Shown: positions 1-9,500 of the stretch, in pieces
Layout: each line of letters starts with the position of its first letter
Position numbering within the stretch: the stretch's first letter is position 1
From: Fonticula alba
Lineage: Eukaryota > Opisthokonta > Rotosphaerida > Fonticulaceae
DNA: 27,070 bases
NCBI RefSeq assembly: GCF_000388065.1
Contig: NW_009242973.1
Span: forward strand, 3,214,112-3,241,181
Direction of reading: 5' to 3'
Program-made: the position numbers and the translations under genes
The notes under the pieces: generated by a model
Seen by the model: the letters and a program-made list of their open reading frames with translations, nothing else
Databases searched by the model: none
What the model was told of the DNA's origin: nothing

Positions 1-1450
1 GGGGGGGGGGGGGCGGAAGGCAGGCCCGATATGCGATCCGCCCACTCCGTCCGCCGGGGCGGGCGCGGTGACCCTTCGCGGCTGGCGCAATAATAAAGGG
101 GGAACACATCGGCCACGCACGGGGGGCAGGGGGGCGGCAGCGCGGGGCGAGGAGCCACAGCCGCCGAGAAGCCCATAGGTCGAGCGACGGAAATACTTTC
201 GGAGAGTCTGGAAGGTCGAGCCGCCACCTTGACGGAGCGCCCGCAGGGTGGCGGGGGGGGGGCCTTATTAACAGGGTGGTATCGGGGCCCAGAGCCCCCA
301 AAAGAGGGGCCTTTTTTAATCCCCACATATATCACCTTCCCCGGTGTCCTCCGGCGTGCCTTCGGGGGGGGGGGGGGGGTCGGGGCGCGTGCGTTCGGGA
401 TCCGAACCCCGGGGTCGGGGCGCGTGCGTTCGGGATCCGAACCCCGGGGTCGGGGCGTTTGTGGGAAATGCCCCCCGATCCAAAGGGGAAAGAGGCCCCT
501 TTATTTCTCGCGAGCCCAGAGCAGCGGTTTTAGCGAGCACAGGTCACCCTCGTCCCGCCCCCCCCCCCCCGTGCCGCTTCGGAAGACAGCGAGGCCCAGC
601 GGGGGGAGGGGTGACACCGAGGCCACCGGCTGCGGGAGCGAGGAGGGAAGATGTGTCGGCGTGTGCATGCGCGTGTGCGTGTGTCGCCTTGGGCCCCTTT
701 TTCGTCCACTTCACTTTTCGAGGTGTTTTTTTTTGGCCGGCTGGCGTGCGTAGCTCCCGGCCCCTCTTTGGCTGCCCATGTCGGCGCGCGTGTTTGTCTC
801 TTCGACGCCGCTCCTCAAGCCGGTTCTTCCCATGGCGCGTCTGTTCCGGGGTTGCCCGCCCGTCTTGGCCTCTCGTCCCGAGCCGCGCGACCCGCTCGGA
901 GAGCGAGCCTGGCAAGCAGCCGAGGGGCGGGTGCTCATTCCTGGCCGCCGGCATTTTTCCCCCCGGCACGCAGGCCTGTTGGAAGCGCGCATGCTCGCGC
1001 ATGCCCAATTACCGACCGCGCGCCGCGCTTGACGGCTTTCCGCACCTGCCCCGGGGTGCGATGGGGACAACACCCACAGAAGGGCGGGGCGGGCGGAGTC
1101 TCTCCTCACAAAGGCCCGGCCGCCGGGGACACATGAGAGCCGCCGGGCGTCAGCCCCGAGCACTGCTCCTCCCCCCACACCACGGGGGCGGGGGGGGCGG
1201 GGGGAGCACATACCCGGGGTCTTTGGCGGGACAGGCGTGGCAGCCGGCAAACAGGGTAAGTTGGACATCTTGCTCCCTTGTCTCTCCCCCCTCCCCCGGG
1301 GGGAGGGGGGGGGGGGAACGGCGGGGTACAGGGCGCCCGCCCCAGTTTCGCACTCCCACCCATCCATCCAGGCGCCCGAGCATCAGGGGGGGGGGGGTCT
1401 CCGGGGCGTCGGCCGTGCCAGCCGACAAGGAGAGACCCAGGGTAGGAGGG
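1..1450. other. Left-edge region with no supportable gene
   Basis: The window opens with 13 consecutive G. The stretch is very GC-rich, with several more G or C runs (364-379, 558-570). Open frames exist on both strands, but they lack convincing protein composition and most begin without a true ATG. An AATAAA at 92-97 on the plus strand could be the polyadenylation signal of a gene lying to the left, but nothing else supports this. I see no RNA gene here. Confidence 0.5.
380..449. repeat. 35-bp tandem repeat, two copies plus a partial third
   Basis: Two perfect 35-bp copies (380-414 and 415-449) are followed by the first bases of a third at 450-457. Each copy contains the interrupted palindrome GTTCGG-GAT-CCGAAC, so each could form a small hairpin. 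The array follows directly after a run of 16 G. Function is unknown. Confidence 0.9.
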
Positions 1451-1898
1451 GGATATTTAAGTGTTTATTGCGTGGGACTGATTCAACATCGTCGGTCCCC
1501 CTTTTTCAATCTTCTCACCATCGCCCACCGCGCGAAGCACCTGCTGCAAACACCAGCACGCCTCCCGCCGCCCGCCCCCCCCCTCTCTCTCTCCCCGTCG
1601 CCTCGTTGCGTCACCCTCTCACCCTCCCCCTGTGTGCTCTCCGGTCGACCGAAGGCACCAACCACCCAGCAGTAGCCCCGGCCTTCGCTCCCTGTCGTTG
1701 CCGCCTCTCCCTCTCTCCCTCTCTCCCTCTCTCTCTCTCTCTCCTCCCCCCCCGAGAGCGAGATATCATCTGCGTACGACATCGCCGCCCAATCCATTCT
1801 CCTCCGCTGCGCACATCCTCTCGCCTCCCCTCTTCCCCGCCCCTCCCCCTCCCCCTCCTTCAGCACGCTGCCCGGGCTTCTTCTCACTCTTCGCGCCC

Positions 1899-1955
1899 AT
1901 GCTCTCCTCTCTGGATACACGACGATTGCGATTGTGTCACAGCTGCGCGCTGTAG
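1899..1955 (+). promoter_or_regulatory. Short upstream ORF (18 codons) in the bZIP leader
   Basis: An ATG at 1899 opens an 18-residue frame that ends at TAG 1953-1955, about 400 nt before the bZIP start. It would be translated only if it lies in the mRNA leader, which is inferred. With the overlapping frame at 2340 it makes a two-uORF arrangement. Confidence 0.35.
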
Positions 1956-1976
1956 CCTCCTCCGCTCGCCCCGCTT

Positions 1977-1996
1977 CCCCCCCCCCCCCCCCCCCC
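1977..1996. repeat. Poly-C run, 20 nt
   Basis: Twenty uninterrupted C on the plus strand inside the presumed bZIP leader. One of many similar runs in the window. Confidence 0.95.
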
Positions 1997-2339
1997 TGCT
2001 CACCCACGCTCAGTCGCCCTTCGAGCGTCGAGCCCTCCATCGACGCCGCCTCTCGCGCACCACCCTGTCTCTCTCCTTCCTCGAGAGCCCCCTCCCTTCT
2101 CTCCACCCAACCAGCCCTTCTTGCCCCTCCGAGTTCGAGCACCTCGACTCGGTTGTGATTGCTCTCTCCGCGCAGGACGCCGCCCCGTGCCTCCTGCCTC
2201 TTCCCGAGCCCGCCCTGAGCTCCCCCTCCTCCGCCGGTTCCCTCCTCTCCTCCCTGTTCCCCGCCGCCGAGACCACCGACACCACGCTCGGTCTCTGCGC
2301 CTTCCCTTCTTCGACCGCTACCACCCCCTTCCTCTCGCC

Positions 2340-2684
2340 ATGCAGCACCCCTGCAATGCTCGAATCGCCCGTGCCAACCCCGGCACCGCTTTGCCATTCG
2401 GCTCCCCTGATGGCAACCGGCACTTTGAACTCGCCGCCGGATCGGCGTACCGTTCCTCCCGCATGGTCATCCCGAGGAGCGGAGCGCGCCTGCCTACCCG
2501 CATCAACGGACCCGCCGGATCCTGCTTTGATAGTGCATGCACCCTCGCCTCCTCCGATACCGCCGCTCTCGCTCTCTGGCGCCGTCGCCGCTCCCCTGTC
2601 TCCTCCGCCGTTGGCGGCCGTCGCTCCGGTGCCCCCTCTGCCACCTTCTGCTTCGGCGCCCTGGCCGCTTCGACTCTTGATTGA
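2340..2684 (+). promoter_or_regulatory. Overlapping upstream ORF (114 codons) across the bZIP start
   Basis: ATG 2340 (context GCC-ATG-C) opens a 114-residue frame ending at TGA 2682-2684. It overlaps the first 110 codons of the bZIP frame in another phase. Its codons (many NNC, Ala/Gly/Arg/Ser-rich) look at least as native as the bZIP frame over the same bases. It could be an inhibitory overlapping uORF of the ATF4 kind, or the true N-terminus joined to the bZIP frame by a splice or frameshift that I could not locate. Confidence 0.35.
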
Positions 2685-4284
2685 CAACGACGAGGTCCCG
2701 CCATTGCCGCCTCCATCTCTTGATGGTTCTCTCCCCACCGGCAATTCCACCACCTTCTTCGATGACAGTATCCCGATCCACCGCTCTCCCCTCCACACCG
2801 CCATCCCCCCCCTCCCCGCCGACGAGGAGGGTGCTGATGATGCTGCCGGCAGCCATGGTGCTGGTGAGGGTGCTGGTGGCCCCCCGCTGCTCCTGAGCTC
2901 GTCGCTGCCTTCCATGGCATTCTACGACTACCAGCGGCCCGACCACTCGGCCTTCCATGCTGGCGAAGTGTTCCCCTACCACCTCCTCGAGGGCCAGAGC
3001 TTCGAGCACGCCCATCCCCATCACCAGACCCACGACCATGCTGATGGCCATGCGTTCCACCACCACCACCATCACCCCTCTCACCATCACCACCACACTG
3101 GCGGCGGCTACCATCACCCTCCGCAGCATGCCCTCCCGCCGTCGTCATCCTCCCAGCAGCCGCAGCCGCAGCCGCAGCCGCCTTTCCGCGCTCCCCACCT
3201 CGACCACGACCAGCCGAGCTTCCTGCAGGATTCCGACCTGCAACACATGGGTCTGCTTGGGAATGGCTCCGATGTCGGGTCGCACACGGCCTCCTCCTCG
3301 GCGTCTTCTTCCTCGCTGGCCGGCAGCCTTTCTCCGTTGTCCACCTCTGTCTGCTCCTCGTCGGCTTCCCCTTCGCCGCCGCAGGGCTACTTCCCCCATT
3401 CCCTCGCCAGCCAGCAGGGGCATCCCCATGTTTCTGGCCCGGGTATGGATGCTTTGTCTGCAGCCGTCGTTGGCCACAGCGACTCCTGCTGCCCTCCGGT
3501 GTCGATGACTTTCCCCCCGTCGTCGTATCATTCCCATCTTTCGGCGGTTGCCCCGATGCACTCGCAGTTCGATCACGTCTTCGCCGAATTGCATGATGCC
3601 TGGCACTCTGCCCATGATACTGGCGCCAGTGGCTACAGCAGCGATGCCTCGAGCAACGGCTCCCCCGGTGGGCACTTTGACCACCACCTCTCGTCGTCTC
3701 CGGTGCAGCCCCTCCAGCACCGGACCCTGGGTGATGGCGTTGCCCCTGTCGTTGGCGTTGCGCCGGTGACCGTTTCCCAGGCTGCTGGCGTTCCCCCCTC
3801 GCCCCAGTCCTCGGAGGAGTCTTCCCCGGTTCCGGCTGCCGCCGCTGTTGTTGCTTCTGCTGCTGCCCCCCCGGTGTCGACGGCTAGCCCCTCCTCGAGC
3901 CCGGCCCCGGCGCTCGCTCGTCGTGGTCGTCCGCCCGCCGCCACCCTGTCCAAGGCTGCCCTGCTGGTCGCCGCCGACACGGCTGGCTCTCGGGGGTCCT
4001 CGCCGGCTGTCGCGTCGCAGGCCCCCCTGTCCGAGGAGGAGCAGTACCAGCGCCGGCGCGAGGCCAACAACCTCTCCGCGCGCAAGTCCCGCCTTCGCCG
4101 CAAGCAGCGCGAGCTCAACACCAAGGCCGAGTCCGAGAAGCTGCAGGAGGTCAACTCCCAGTACCTGGACACCATCCGGGATCTGGAGCGCAAGGTGGCC
4201 CTTCAGGCCGAGCAGCTGTCCTTCTACAAGGCCCAGCTCGCTCGCTTCCAGGACTACATCCCCCTCCAGCACTCGGATGTCTGA
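2356..4284 (+). CDS. bZIP transcription factor
   Basis: Predicted sequence-specific nuclear DNA-binding protein, 642 residues from the first in-frame ATG (2410 and 2914 are alternative starts); no intron is needed. The C-terminus carries a basic region at about residues 566-579 whose core NNLSARKSR fits the bZIP signature N-x7-R (Asn571, Arg579). Ser574 replaces the first of the two usual alanines. A charged helix to about residue 625 follows as the zipper (Leu/Tyr/Val at heptad positions, fewer leucines than usual). The protein ends nine residues after its last helix. The first 560 residues are low complexity: Pro/Ser/Ala stretches, a His-rich block at about 218-262, a Gln-Pro repeat and Ser runs, typical of activation domains. 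The basic region identifies the class but not the subfamily. Two upstream ORFs suggest translational control (inference). Confidence 0.92.
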   Translation: MLESPVPTPAPLCHSAPLMATGTLNSPPDRRTVPPAWSSRGAERACLPASTDPPDPALIVHAPSPPPIPPLSLSGAVAAPLSPPPLAAVAPVPPLPPSASAPWPLRLLIDNDEVPPLPPPSLDGSLPTGNSTTFFDDSIPIHRSPLHTAIPPLPADEEGADDAAGSHGAGEGAGGPPLLLSSSLPSMAFYDYQRPDHSAFHAGEVFPYHLLEGQSFEHAHPHHQTHDHADGHAFHHHHHHPSHHHHHTGGGYHHPPQHALPPSSSSQQPQPQPQPPFRAPHLDHDQPSFLQDSDLQHMGLLGNGSDVGSHTASSSASSSSLAGSLSPLSTSVCSSSASPSPPQGYFPHSLASQQGHPHVSGPGMDALSAAVVGHSDSCCPPVSMTFPPSSYHSHLSAVAPMHSQFDHVFAELHDAWHSAHDTGASGYSSDASSNGSPGGHFDHHLSSSPVQPLQHRTLGDGVAPVVGVAPVTVSQAAGVPPSPQSSEESSPVPAAAAVVASAAAPPVSTASPSSSPAPALARRGRPPAATLSKAALLVAADTAGSRGSSPAVASQAPLSEEEQYQRRREANNLSARKSRLRRKQRELNTKAESEKLQEVNSQYLDTIRDLERKVALQAEQLSFYKAQLARFQDYIPLQHSDV

Positions 4285-4716
4285 ATCGCCCGCCGTCATC
4301 AGCATCGTCGCCCCCATCGCTGTCGTTGCGCCCTGGCACCACCACCACCCTCCCCCGGGCCCACGACCCAGTAAGGTGGCTCTCCTCCTCCCCCCCCCCC
4401 ATTGCATTGCCCCCTTTCCCCCCTTTCCTCCCTTCCGTGCAGTGCCCGCTGTTGAATGGCCTCGCGTTGGTCGCGATGGTGAGACCGTGAACGCATCGGG
4501 GCAGGGCCAGGGGGGGGAGGGGGAGGCGGGCGGGGCCCCGGCTGGGGCTCCTCCAATCCATTGGAGTTGCCCCCTTCGCCGCCCCTCCGCCCCCCCCCCC
4601 CCCCCCCCCCCCAAGGGAGGGGGAAGTGACTCGAGGTCGAGTCCCCGAGCGACTGGACAAAGCGAGAGATCGAACGGGAGGAGGGAGAGTGAGCGGCACA
4701 ATCGGCGGGAAGTTGA
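4285..4716. other. 3' flank of the bZIP gene, no gene seen
   Basis: Probable 3' UTR and intergenic DNA. It holds C runs at about 4390-4400 and 4590-4612. No convincing exon or RNA gene is visible, and no clear AATAAA follows the stop. Confidence 0.5.
4590..4612. repeat. Poly-C run, 23 nt
   Basis: Uninterrupted C run on the plus strand; left border of the orphan coiled-coil segment. Confidence 0.95.
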
Positions 4717-4925
4717 CCGTCCAGGAGGACCCGGAAGAGCCAGGAATTCGAGCATGCGGAGCAGCTCCGCGTCAGTCGTGCCGCCTCGGACGAGTCCCTG
4801 CGCGAGCTCCAGGCCGAGCTGCACACCCTGCGCAGCCAGCTGTCCCTGGTCCAGGGGCAGCTCCAGGCGGCCGTCACTTCGCGCGCTGCCGCCGAGGCGG
4901 TGACCGCCCAGTCGCGCGAGGCGCT

Positions 4926-4927
<2 letters not shown>
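4717..4927 (+). pseudogene. Orphan coiled-coil coding segment (exon fragment)
   Basis: After an in-frame TGA at 4714, this frame encodes about 70 residues with strongly biased, GC-ending codons and clear heptads. Leu occurs in an alternating 3-4 spacing through the middle (core SLRELQAELHTLRSQL), with Glu, Gln and Arg between. It runs straight into the 41-nt C run. A possible 3' splice site (TCCAG, ending 4724) would open it. I find no start codon, no matching upstream exon and no clean continuation. It is therefore either one exon of a gene whose other exons I cannot see, a gene relic, or a piece misplaced in assembly. The fold is clear but the identity is not; coiled coils alone do not name a family. 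Confidence 0.5.

Positions 4928-4968
<41 letters not shown>
4928..4968. repeat. Poly-C run, 41 nt
   Basis: The longest homopolymer in the window. It directly abuts the orphan coiled-coil frame, so the true length matters for reading the frame beyond it. Confidence 0.95.
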
Positions 4969-6374
4969 TGCCCCGTCTTCGGTCTCATCTCTCTCTCGCC
5001 GCCCGTGAGCGCTGTTCACACATAAATTTCTTCGTCCACGCCCTCGCTTCCCGAGGGCAAAGCCACTTTCAGTGCGGCCCCTTGCCTGCTTCCTCGGGCA
5101 CGCACGCATCGTCTCGCGGTGTGACGATTGCGTGCGTGCACATGTCGGGGCCGCTTGTCGAGGTGAGCCCACAAAGTGTTTCCCCGGCTGTGGCAATGCT
5201 GTGTCCACAAAAAACCCCATGTTGTGCCTTCTTTCTGGGGGGCACATTCGCGCACGCGTGCTGCTTCTCCTCCCCCCCTCCGGGTGAGCGCGCGCGCCTG
5301 CCACACCTTTTGTGTGCCACACATCGCCATCGCCGCCGCTTATGTGGTCGCTGATACCCCTCCTCCAACCCATTCCGAGTGTCTCTCTTCCTCCCCCTCC
5401 TCCGCGCCCGTTCCACCCTCTCTGTGTACGTGGAAAAGGAAGCGGGGGGGCCCCCATGGGGAGAGACACATCGATGAGCCATATATCTCCCCCAGCGCGT
5501 GCCGGTGGTGTGGTGTCCCTGGGGCCTACGCAACCAGCCACCCCACCCCCCCACCCCCTGGGAGAGAGGCGGACAAAAGTGTGTTTTGTGTTTTTTTTTT
5601 TCAGGCCCCCCTCCCCAACGCGCAGCTCTGTGTGTGGGGCCCGGCCTTTTTTGTCTTTCCCCCAAATACATTGTCTCCTTCCAAAAGAAAGCGCCCCTCT
5701 TGTTGCTCTTCCTGCGCTTTCGACATCCCTCTCGCTGTGTGGGTTCATCGCTCGCCCTTCTCTCTCTCTCTCTCTCCCCTTTTCCCTCTCTCCCCCTCTG
5801 TCTGCTCCCATACCTCACCCTTTCTTTCACATAAACAGATACATCTCACTCACTTTCCTCCGCTGAGACATCCTGCGGTCTCGTGAATATGGCCCCCGGA
5901 TGCCTGGCAATGTGGCGTCGGCCAGGGGTCGAGAGGAGAAGCGGGAGAAGACGCACCGAGAATGTGCGCCCGCTGAGTGATCACTTCCGTGCGTGTATTT
6001 ACAAAACACTTGGCAGCCATGGGGGAGAAGGGGAGGAGGGGGGCGGCTGCATACACAGACCCCCCCTCTGACCATCCTCCCGCAGGGGTCTCAGCTTCTG
6101 GGCCGTTTTTACCTTCTCCCACAAACACTGAGACATGGGGATGCACACATGGCGCTCCCCGAGGGATGGGTGCCCCCCGAAATGTCACCTGCTTGGCCTT
6201 CTTGCCTGTCTTATCCAATCTCCCTGTCGGAGAACTATGGCGGCGATGGCGATGATGCCGAATAGGAGGGAGGAGGCAGGGGGGGAGGGGGAGTAGGCAG
6301 AAAGTATGGCATGGATCGCGCGTCCCGGCGCTTCTTATCCCGCCTTCCTACGAGATCTTCCGACCCTCCCCATC

Positions 6375-6428
<54 letters not shown>

Positions 6429-6542
6429 GCGCGCGCTTGCTCGCTCGCTCGCTTTTCCTTTCACTGCTCTCACCATGGCATGATTCATCCTTCCATTCGC
6501 CGGCCCTCATCCATCCACGGATTCGCATGGATACATCCCATG
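4969..6542. other. Region between bZIP and APEH 3' ends, no firm gene
   Basis: About 1.6 kb of C/T-rich DNA between two converging genes. One weak possibility on the plus strand is a two-exon frame: ATG 5889, donor GTGCGT at about 5991, acceptor GCAG near 6085, stop TGA near 6254. Phases agree and the donor fits the local consensus, but the roughly 90-residue product resembles nothing I know, so I do not call it as a gene. A (CT)22 tract lies at 6378-6421. Confidence 0.35.
6378..6421. repeat. (CT)n microsatellite, about 22 units
   Basis: Perfect CT dinucleotide tract just past the APEH stop codon; probably in or near the 3' UTR on the opposite strand. Confidence 0.95.
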
Positions 6543-9500
6543 TTACAGGTTCTCCTCGAAGAAGTCGGCCACCGTCAGAGCGACATCACGCTCGACCTCC
6601 ACCGAGTCGAGCCCATGGCCGGCGGGATATTCGCGAAGTCTACATGCCGGGGTGTGTGTGTGTGTGTGTTTGTGTTTGTCAAGTGTTAGTTCCATGGAGC
6701 GGAGGCGGCAACCACCCTGAAAAAAGGATGACGGGAAGGAGAGGAAAGACAAATGACAAAAGGCAAAAGCCCTCCCTCCGCCCTCCCTCCGCCCTCCCCC
6801 CCCTGGAGCAATGCCTCCAAGCGCACCGACTGTGGACGCCCTTCGACCGGAGGAAGCGATAGAGAGCACGGCCCTGCGAGGGCGGCACGCGAAGATCATC
6901 GAGGCCAAGCATGACCATGGTCGGCGAACGAATGTCTGCAGAAAGAAAGGAAACACATGGCGGGCGTCAGCAAGGCAAAATGCCTGATCAAGCGAAGGCA
7001 GGGCCGGGGATGGAGAAGCAAGAGGCCAGCCCAGGCTCTGATGGGGATACATACTGTTGGCATGGCGAGCGGGAGACATCTCAAACTGCTTCTGGATGCT
7101 GCTGGCATCCCAGAAGGCCGAGTCGAAGGACGTCTGTGTCTCGAGGAAGCACCAATCTGGAATGTCGGTCACAACGGACATGGCTTTGTTGCAGAGAAAG
7201 GCACGAGGATGCAATCCAAGGTGCGATGACGGACCGCCAGCACCGGGAGACGAGTTGCGTGTCAGCCTTTGGGGAGGTGGCCTGTTTGGAGGCGGATGAA
7301 AAAAAGCGGGGAGGAGAAAGAAAGAAAGAAGAAAACATCCCTCCCCCCTCCGGCGGTTTTGTGAAAGCCACCCCGTACCAGGGATATCGATGACCGGGTT
7401 CCGAAGGACCGCCGCGCGGTAATGCCCCGGCTGCTGACCCATCAGATGGGCTCCCAGGAAGCCACCGTGCGAGCCGCCGAAAATGCCGACACGCGTGCGG
7501 TCCAGCCAGGGGAAAAGCAACAATGTCTGCTTGACACACAGGTGGACATCATCGACATCGCGACGTCCAACATGCCCGCGAAGGGCATGCACGAAGGACA
7601 TCGTCCGGCCCAGGGAGCCGGTGTAGTTAACCAACAGAACGGCATGGCCAGCAGACACCAGGGTGGCCACCGTCGGGGAAAAAGTGCTCAGGCTGACCGA
7701 GTGCGGGCCACCGTGCGGCGACACGACCAGCGGAACCGAAGCCGGGGTGTGAATGGGCTCGGCCGGGGGCTTTCCGGTGCAATCACTGCGGTGCCCGTGC
7801 GACTGGTGGTGGTGGTGGTGGTGGTGGTGGTGGTGGTGGTGCTGCTGCTGCTGCTGCTGCGAGGTGGTGGATCCCCGTCCGGGAAGAGAAGAGACACTCC
7901 CTCGACCGAGCGGACCGGCGGCGGAGTCGACCTCATCACGGCAGACATCCAGCCGGCGCTCACAGTGGTCGCAGAACTTCTCCGGCGACAGCGGCATCAC
8001 CAACAGACACTCGATCTCCGAGGTTTTCAGTTGGCGATAGCGCCGGCGCCCGGCGGCGTCCGGGGTTCGCAGCTGAGGCGGCGACAAAGCCTGAACATCA
8101 TTCTCGCTCATGGGCTGGCCATGTGCATCCAGGCGCGACAGATCCGAGGGGATCCGGTGGATCAGCAGCGACGACCCGATGTCCGGCGCGGTTTGGCCCA
8201 CAAAGAGGCAGGCTCCCGAGTGCGCCGGCTCGCAGTAGGTCAGATAGTGTGCCGGGAGCAGGTCGGCTGCCAGCTGGTCGGCCGACTCCTCCTCCTCGTC
8301 GTCGATGTCACCCAGAGGCGTGGACACCCCGCCCGGGGTGGAGGCGGTGGCCGCGGCCGAGCCCGAGTCCAGCCGCTCCCCCGGGGCCGCATCGAATGGA
8401 TGATACCGCACGGCATCCAGCAAGTTGGCCGACAGTTGGTCCATGCGCCAGAGGTTTTGCGTGGAAATTTGCGCATCCAGCGGCATGTCCGCCGTGTGGA
8501 AGAGCGCCAAGTACTCGAAAATCCGGGGGACCACCACGAGCGAGCCGCTGTGCGCCGGGGAGGACCACGTCAGGAAGGCATCCCCCGAGGCCGGATCCAC
8601 ATGGAGCAGGGTGAAGCAGCCAATTTGCGTCGGATCATGAGTGAGGATCTTGGATGAGGGGAGGTTTTGAGGCTGACCCAGCTTCAATGGGGTCAGCCCC
8701 ACCCGGCGCATGAGCATCATGCTCAGGGCATCGGCATTGACCACCTTGACGCGCGTGGCCCGGAAGAGGCTGCCATCCGCCCGGCCGCCGGCCACTGCGG
8801 CGGCCGCTCCCTCCGAGGCAGTCAGCGAGCCGGGATGTGGCGGCAGGGAGAAGATCAGCAGCATGCGCGAGAAGCCCTGATCCGTGCTCAGGAGGATTTT
8901 CCGCGAGTCCGGCGACCAGCAGGACCCCTCCGGCCCGGAGCCCAGGGACTCGGTGAACAGGAAGAAGGGGCATGCGCGGTAGGCCGCACGCGGGGCCACC
9001 GGAGCCCGGGCATTGGTTGGCGTGGCGGTGCCGGCCGAGGAGCGGCCATCCGCCAGGCCGGTCTCCATCACAATGTCATCCCAAATGTACAGGGCCGAGG
9101 TGGATCCATGGGGGGCGGAGGGCTCCGTCCCGAGGAAGGCCACCCGCTGGCGACAGGGGCTGGCCACCAGCGACCGGTAGCTGAAGGCCTCGCCGGAGAC
9201 CGGCACCGGCAGGTGGCTGACCAATAGCTGGGGGTTGGTGGAGCTCAAGCGAACCAGCTCGCCGGCTGCGCCGGCCGCCAGCTGGTCCGCTTGCCATGCG
9301 GTGTCCGGCTGCACGGTCACCAGGTGCAGGGCGGCCTCACGGTTGAGGCAGTGCTTGATCCCCAGAGACCAGGCATCCCGGGAGATGGTCGAGCAAAGGA
9401 GCCGCACGCGTCCCGTTCCGGAGCCAGGCTGCGACTCGCCGTGCTGCAGGTGGCCGCCGCCATTCTGACCGTCCAGCAGACAGAGCCCGGTCGGCAGCAG

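Larger units (their letters stand above)
1453..2355 (+). promoter_or_regulatory. Probable promoter and long pyrimidine-rich leader of the bZIP gene
   Basis: An AT-rich ATATTTAA motif at 1453-1460 stands out in GC-rich DNA and could be a TATA-like element. From about 1500 to 2340 the plus strand is strongly C/T-rich, with (CT)n near 1690-1742 and a run of 20 C at 1977-1996. Such sequence holds few stop codons, so the bZIP frame stays open through it, but the first in-frame ATG is at 2356. I read the stretch as 5' leader; an unseen upstream coding exon cannot be excluded. Confidence 0.4.

Noticed and set aside
391-445. tRNA or T-arm-like sequence in the 35-bp repeat
   Set aside because: GTTCGGGATCCGAAC is a simple palindrome; no acceptor stem, anticodon arm or D arm surrounds it. 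I found no convincing tRNA anywhere in the window.
344-1675. Plus-strand frame of 443 codons near the left edge
   Set aside because: Composition follows G and C runs and CT repeats; there are no recognisable motifs and the frame continues into the CT-rich leader.
1237-2355. 1.1-kb upstream extension of the bZIP frame
   Set aside because: It begins with GTG, not ATG. It consists of C/T-rich low-complexity sequence that naturally lacks stops, with no in-frame ATG before 2356.
3145-5811. Minus-strand open frame of 888 codons
   Set aside because: It lies antisense to the bZIP coding sequence, is driven by biased composition and passes through C runs. No domain is seen, and the plus strand has a clear bZIP domain.
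6311-6862. 183-codon plus-strand frame over the (CT)22 tract
   Set aside because: The frame is sustained by the microsatellite and overlaps the last APEH exons antisense.
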